DNA from: Gammaproteobacteria bacterium
GTDB taxonomy: Bacteria; Pseudomonadota; Gammaproteobacteria; Acidiferrobacterales; SZUA-150
Direction of reading: 5' to 3'
DNA: 6,116 bases
NCBI GenBank assembly: GCA_029880755.1
Contig: JAOUNW010000115.1
Span: 1-6,116 of the forward strand
The notes under the pieces were generated by a model, which saw only the letters and a program-made list of their open reading frames with translations, did no database searches and was not told where the DNA came from. The translations under genes and the position numbers were made by a program. This document shows positions 5,513-6,116 of this stretch, one piece after another (the first letter of the stretch is position 1; each line of letters starts with the position of its first letter).

Positions 5513-6116
5513 ATGTGCGGCATTGCCGGTGTGTATTACACCCACAAACAGACCAACAGCTCGGAATTACAGCGCATGGCTGACACCCTGGCACACCGTG
5601 GCCCGGATGAAAGCGGTACTTACACAGACAATAACTTCGGTATGGCGCACACACGGCTCTCCATTATTGATTTAGCGGGTGGCCATCAGCCCCTTTACGC
5701 TGACAACAACAATCTGGTATTGATTGCCAACGGTGAAATCTACAACTTCATTGAGCTGCGCCGTGATCTGGAGAAGCACGGCCATCAATTTTCCACTCAC
5801 TCAGACTCCGAAACAATTCTTCACGCTTATAGACAGTATGGCGATAACTTTATTGAACACCTCAACGGCATGTTTGCCTTTGCCCTGTATGACAAACAGC
5901 ACGAAAAATTATTACTGGTGCGAGACCGGCTTGGTATCAAGCCACTGTTTCTGGCGCATCTTCCAGATGGCATTGCCTTTGCCTCCGAGATCAAGTCAAT
6001 TCTGGCATTAAACCAGTTTGATAGAAGCCTGAATCCGGAGGATATACTGTTCCCTTCCGGTTCTGCCGAGTTACGAGACTCTGGACGTGAGGTATTGAGC
6101 AAGGTCAGCGAACAAC
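5513..6116 (+). CDS. Class II glutamine amidotransferase / asparagine synthetase-like protein (partial, anomalous right end)
   Basis: The frame is open for 201 codons to the right edge and starts at ATG 5513, seven bases after GAGGA. MCGIAGVYY places the N-terminal nucleophile C2 that releases ammonia from glutamine. Further class II amidotransferase signatures are LAHRGPDESG (26-35), HTRLSIIDL (46-54) with R49, ANGEIYNF (72-79), HSDSETI (96-102), NGMFAFALYD (118-127), and VRDRLGIKPLF (136-146). SEIKSIL (158-164) ends the domain. These are AsnB-type residues; ammonia would be passed to a C-terminal ATP-dependent synthetase domain that makes asparagine or amidates a cell-surface precursor. That domain should begin after about residue 177. 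Instead the last residues read LFPSGSAELRDSGREVL, unlike any AsnB I know and like an OmpA/MotB-type domain. Either the gene is truncated and fused, or the window end is a joined artefact. Confidence 0.85.
   Translation, partial: MCGIAGVYYTHKQTNSSELQRMADTLAHRGPDESGTYTDNNFGMAHTRLSIIDLAGGHQPLYADNNNLVLIANGEIYNFIELRRDLEKHGHQFSTHSDSETILHAYRQYGDNFIEHLNGMFAFALYDKQHEKLLLVRDRLGIKPLFLAHLPDGIAFASEIKSILALNQFDRSLNPEDILFPSGSAELRDSGREVLSKVSEQ
6047..6116 (+). other. OmpA/MotB-like coding fragment joined in frame to the amidotransferase
   Basis: Residues 179-201 of the frame beginning at 5513 contain LFPSGSAEL followed by a helix with GREVLSKVSEQ. This pattern (strand, SGSAEL, then a Gly-x-x-x-Leu helix) is the usual beginning of the OmpA-like peptidoglycan-binding domain of outer-membrane anchors, MotB and related proteins. 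The expected AsnB text at this place would continue with a linker to the ATP-binding domain. The junction lies at roughly 6036-6050, around NPEDI. Only about 23 residues are visible, so family assignment is tentative. Confidence 0.5.

Noticed and set aside
5827..6102. Minus-strand open frame of 91 codons over the amidotransferase gene
   Set aside because: It lies opposite strongly conserved amidotransferase motifs and has no support of its own.
1..6116. CRISPR array, insertion sequence, toxin-antitoxin or phage defence module
   Set aside because: I saw no regularly spaced repeats, transposase motifs, terminal inverted repeats or defence-type domains; the genes are mostly housekeeping and signalling.

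Overview
The window looks like chromosomal DNA of a gammaproteobacterium of moderate GC content. The evidence is a DksA very close to the E. coli protein in its coiled-coil tip and zinc-finger residues, and the proteobacterial enzyme GluQ. I infer a free-living or marine lineage near Cellvibrionales/Alteromonadales; genus cannot be read from the sequence. Both ends cut through genes, so this is an internal slice or a contig whose two ends are arbitrary.

Layout. Positions 1-389 (minus) hold the N-terminal half of a CbbY-type HAD phosphatase. A divergent promoter region of about 135 bp follows, with a dksA leader that contains a small hairpin. dksA (524-970) ends at a clear intrinsic terminator (1023-1043). 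A class I-like dihydroorotase follows (1065-2375); its HxH metal motif reads QxH. After a 194-bp gap comes a 468-residue response regulator (2570-3976). It has an intact receiver, a GGDEF domain with a broken active site (GGSEF) but an intact c-di-GMP inhibitory-site motif (RxxD), and a C-terminal extension I do not recognise. gluQ (4017-4919) follows, coupled by a TAATG overlap to a small gene of unknown function (4919-5362). The last gene (5513 to the right edge) starts as a class II glutamine amidotransferase/asparagine synthetase. Its final 23 or so codons instead resemble the start of an OmpA/MotB-like peptidoglycan-binding domain, in frame.

How the genes relate. dksA and gluQ are often neighbours in gammaproteobacteria; here a dihydroorotase and a signalling gene lie between them. 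The genes mostly look like separate transcription units rather than one pathway: stringent-response control (DksA), pyrimidine synthesis (dihydroorotase), tRNA-Asp anticodon modification (GluQ) and second-messenger signalling. I found no transposon, CRISPR array, rRNA, tRNA or phage module. The two points most worth a second look are the probable conversion of the GGDEF protein from enzyme to c-di-GMP sensor or scaffold, and the asparagine synthetase/OmpA-like junction at the right edge, which may be an assembly chimera.
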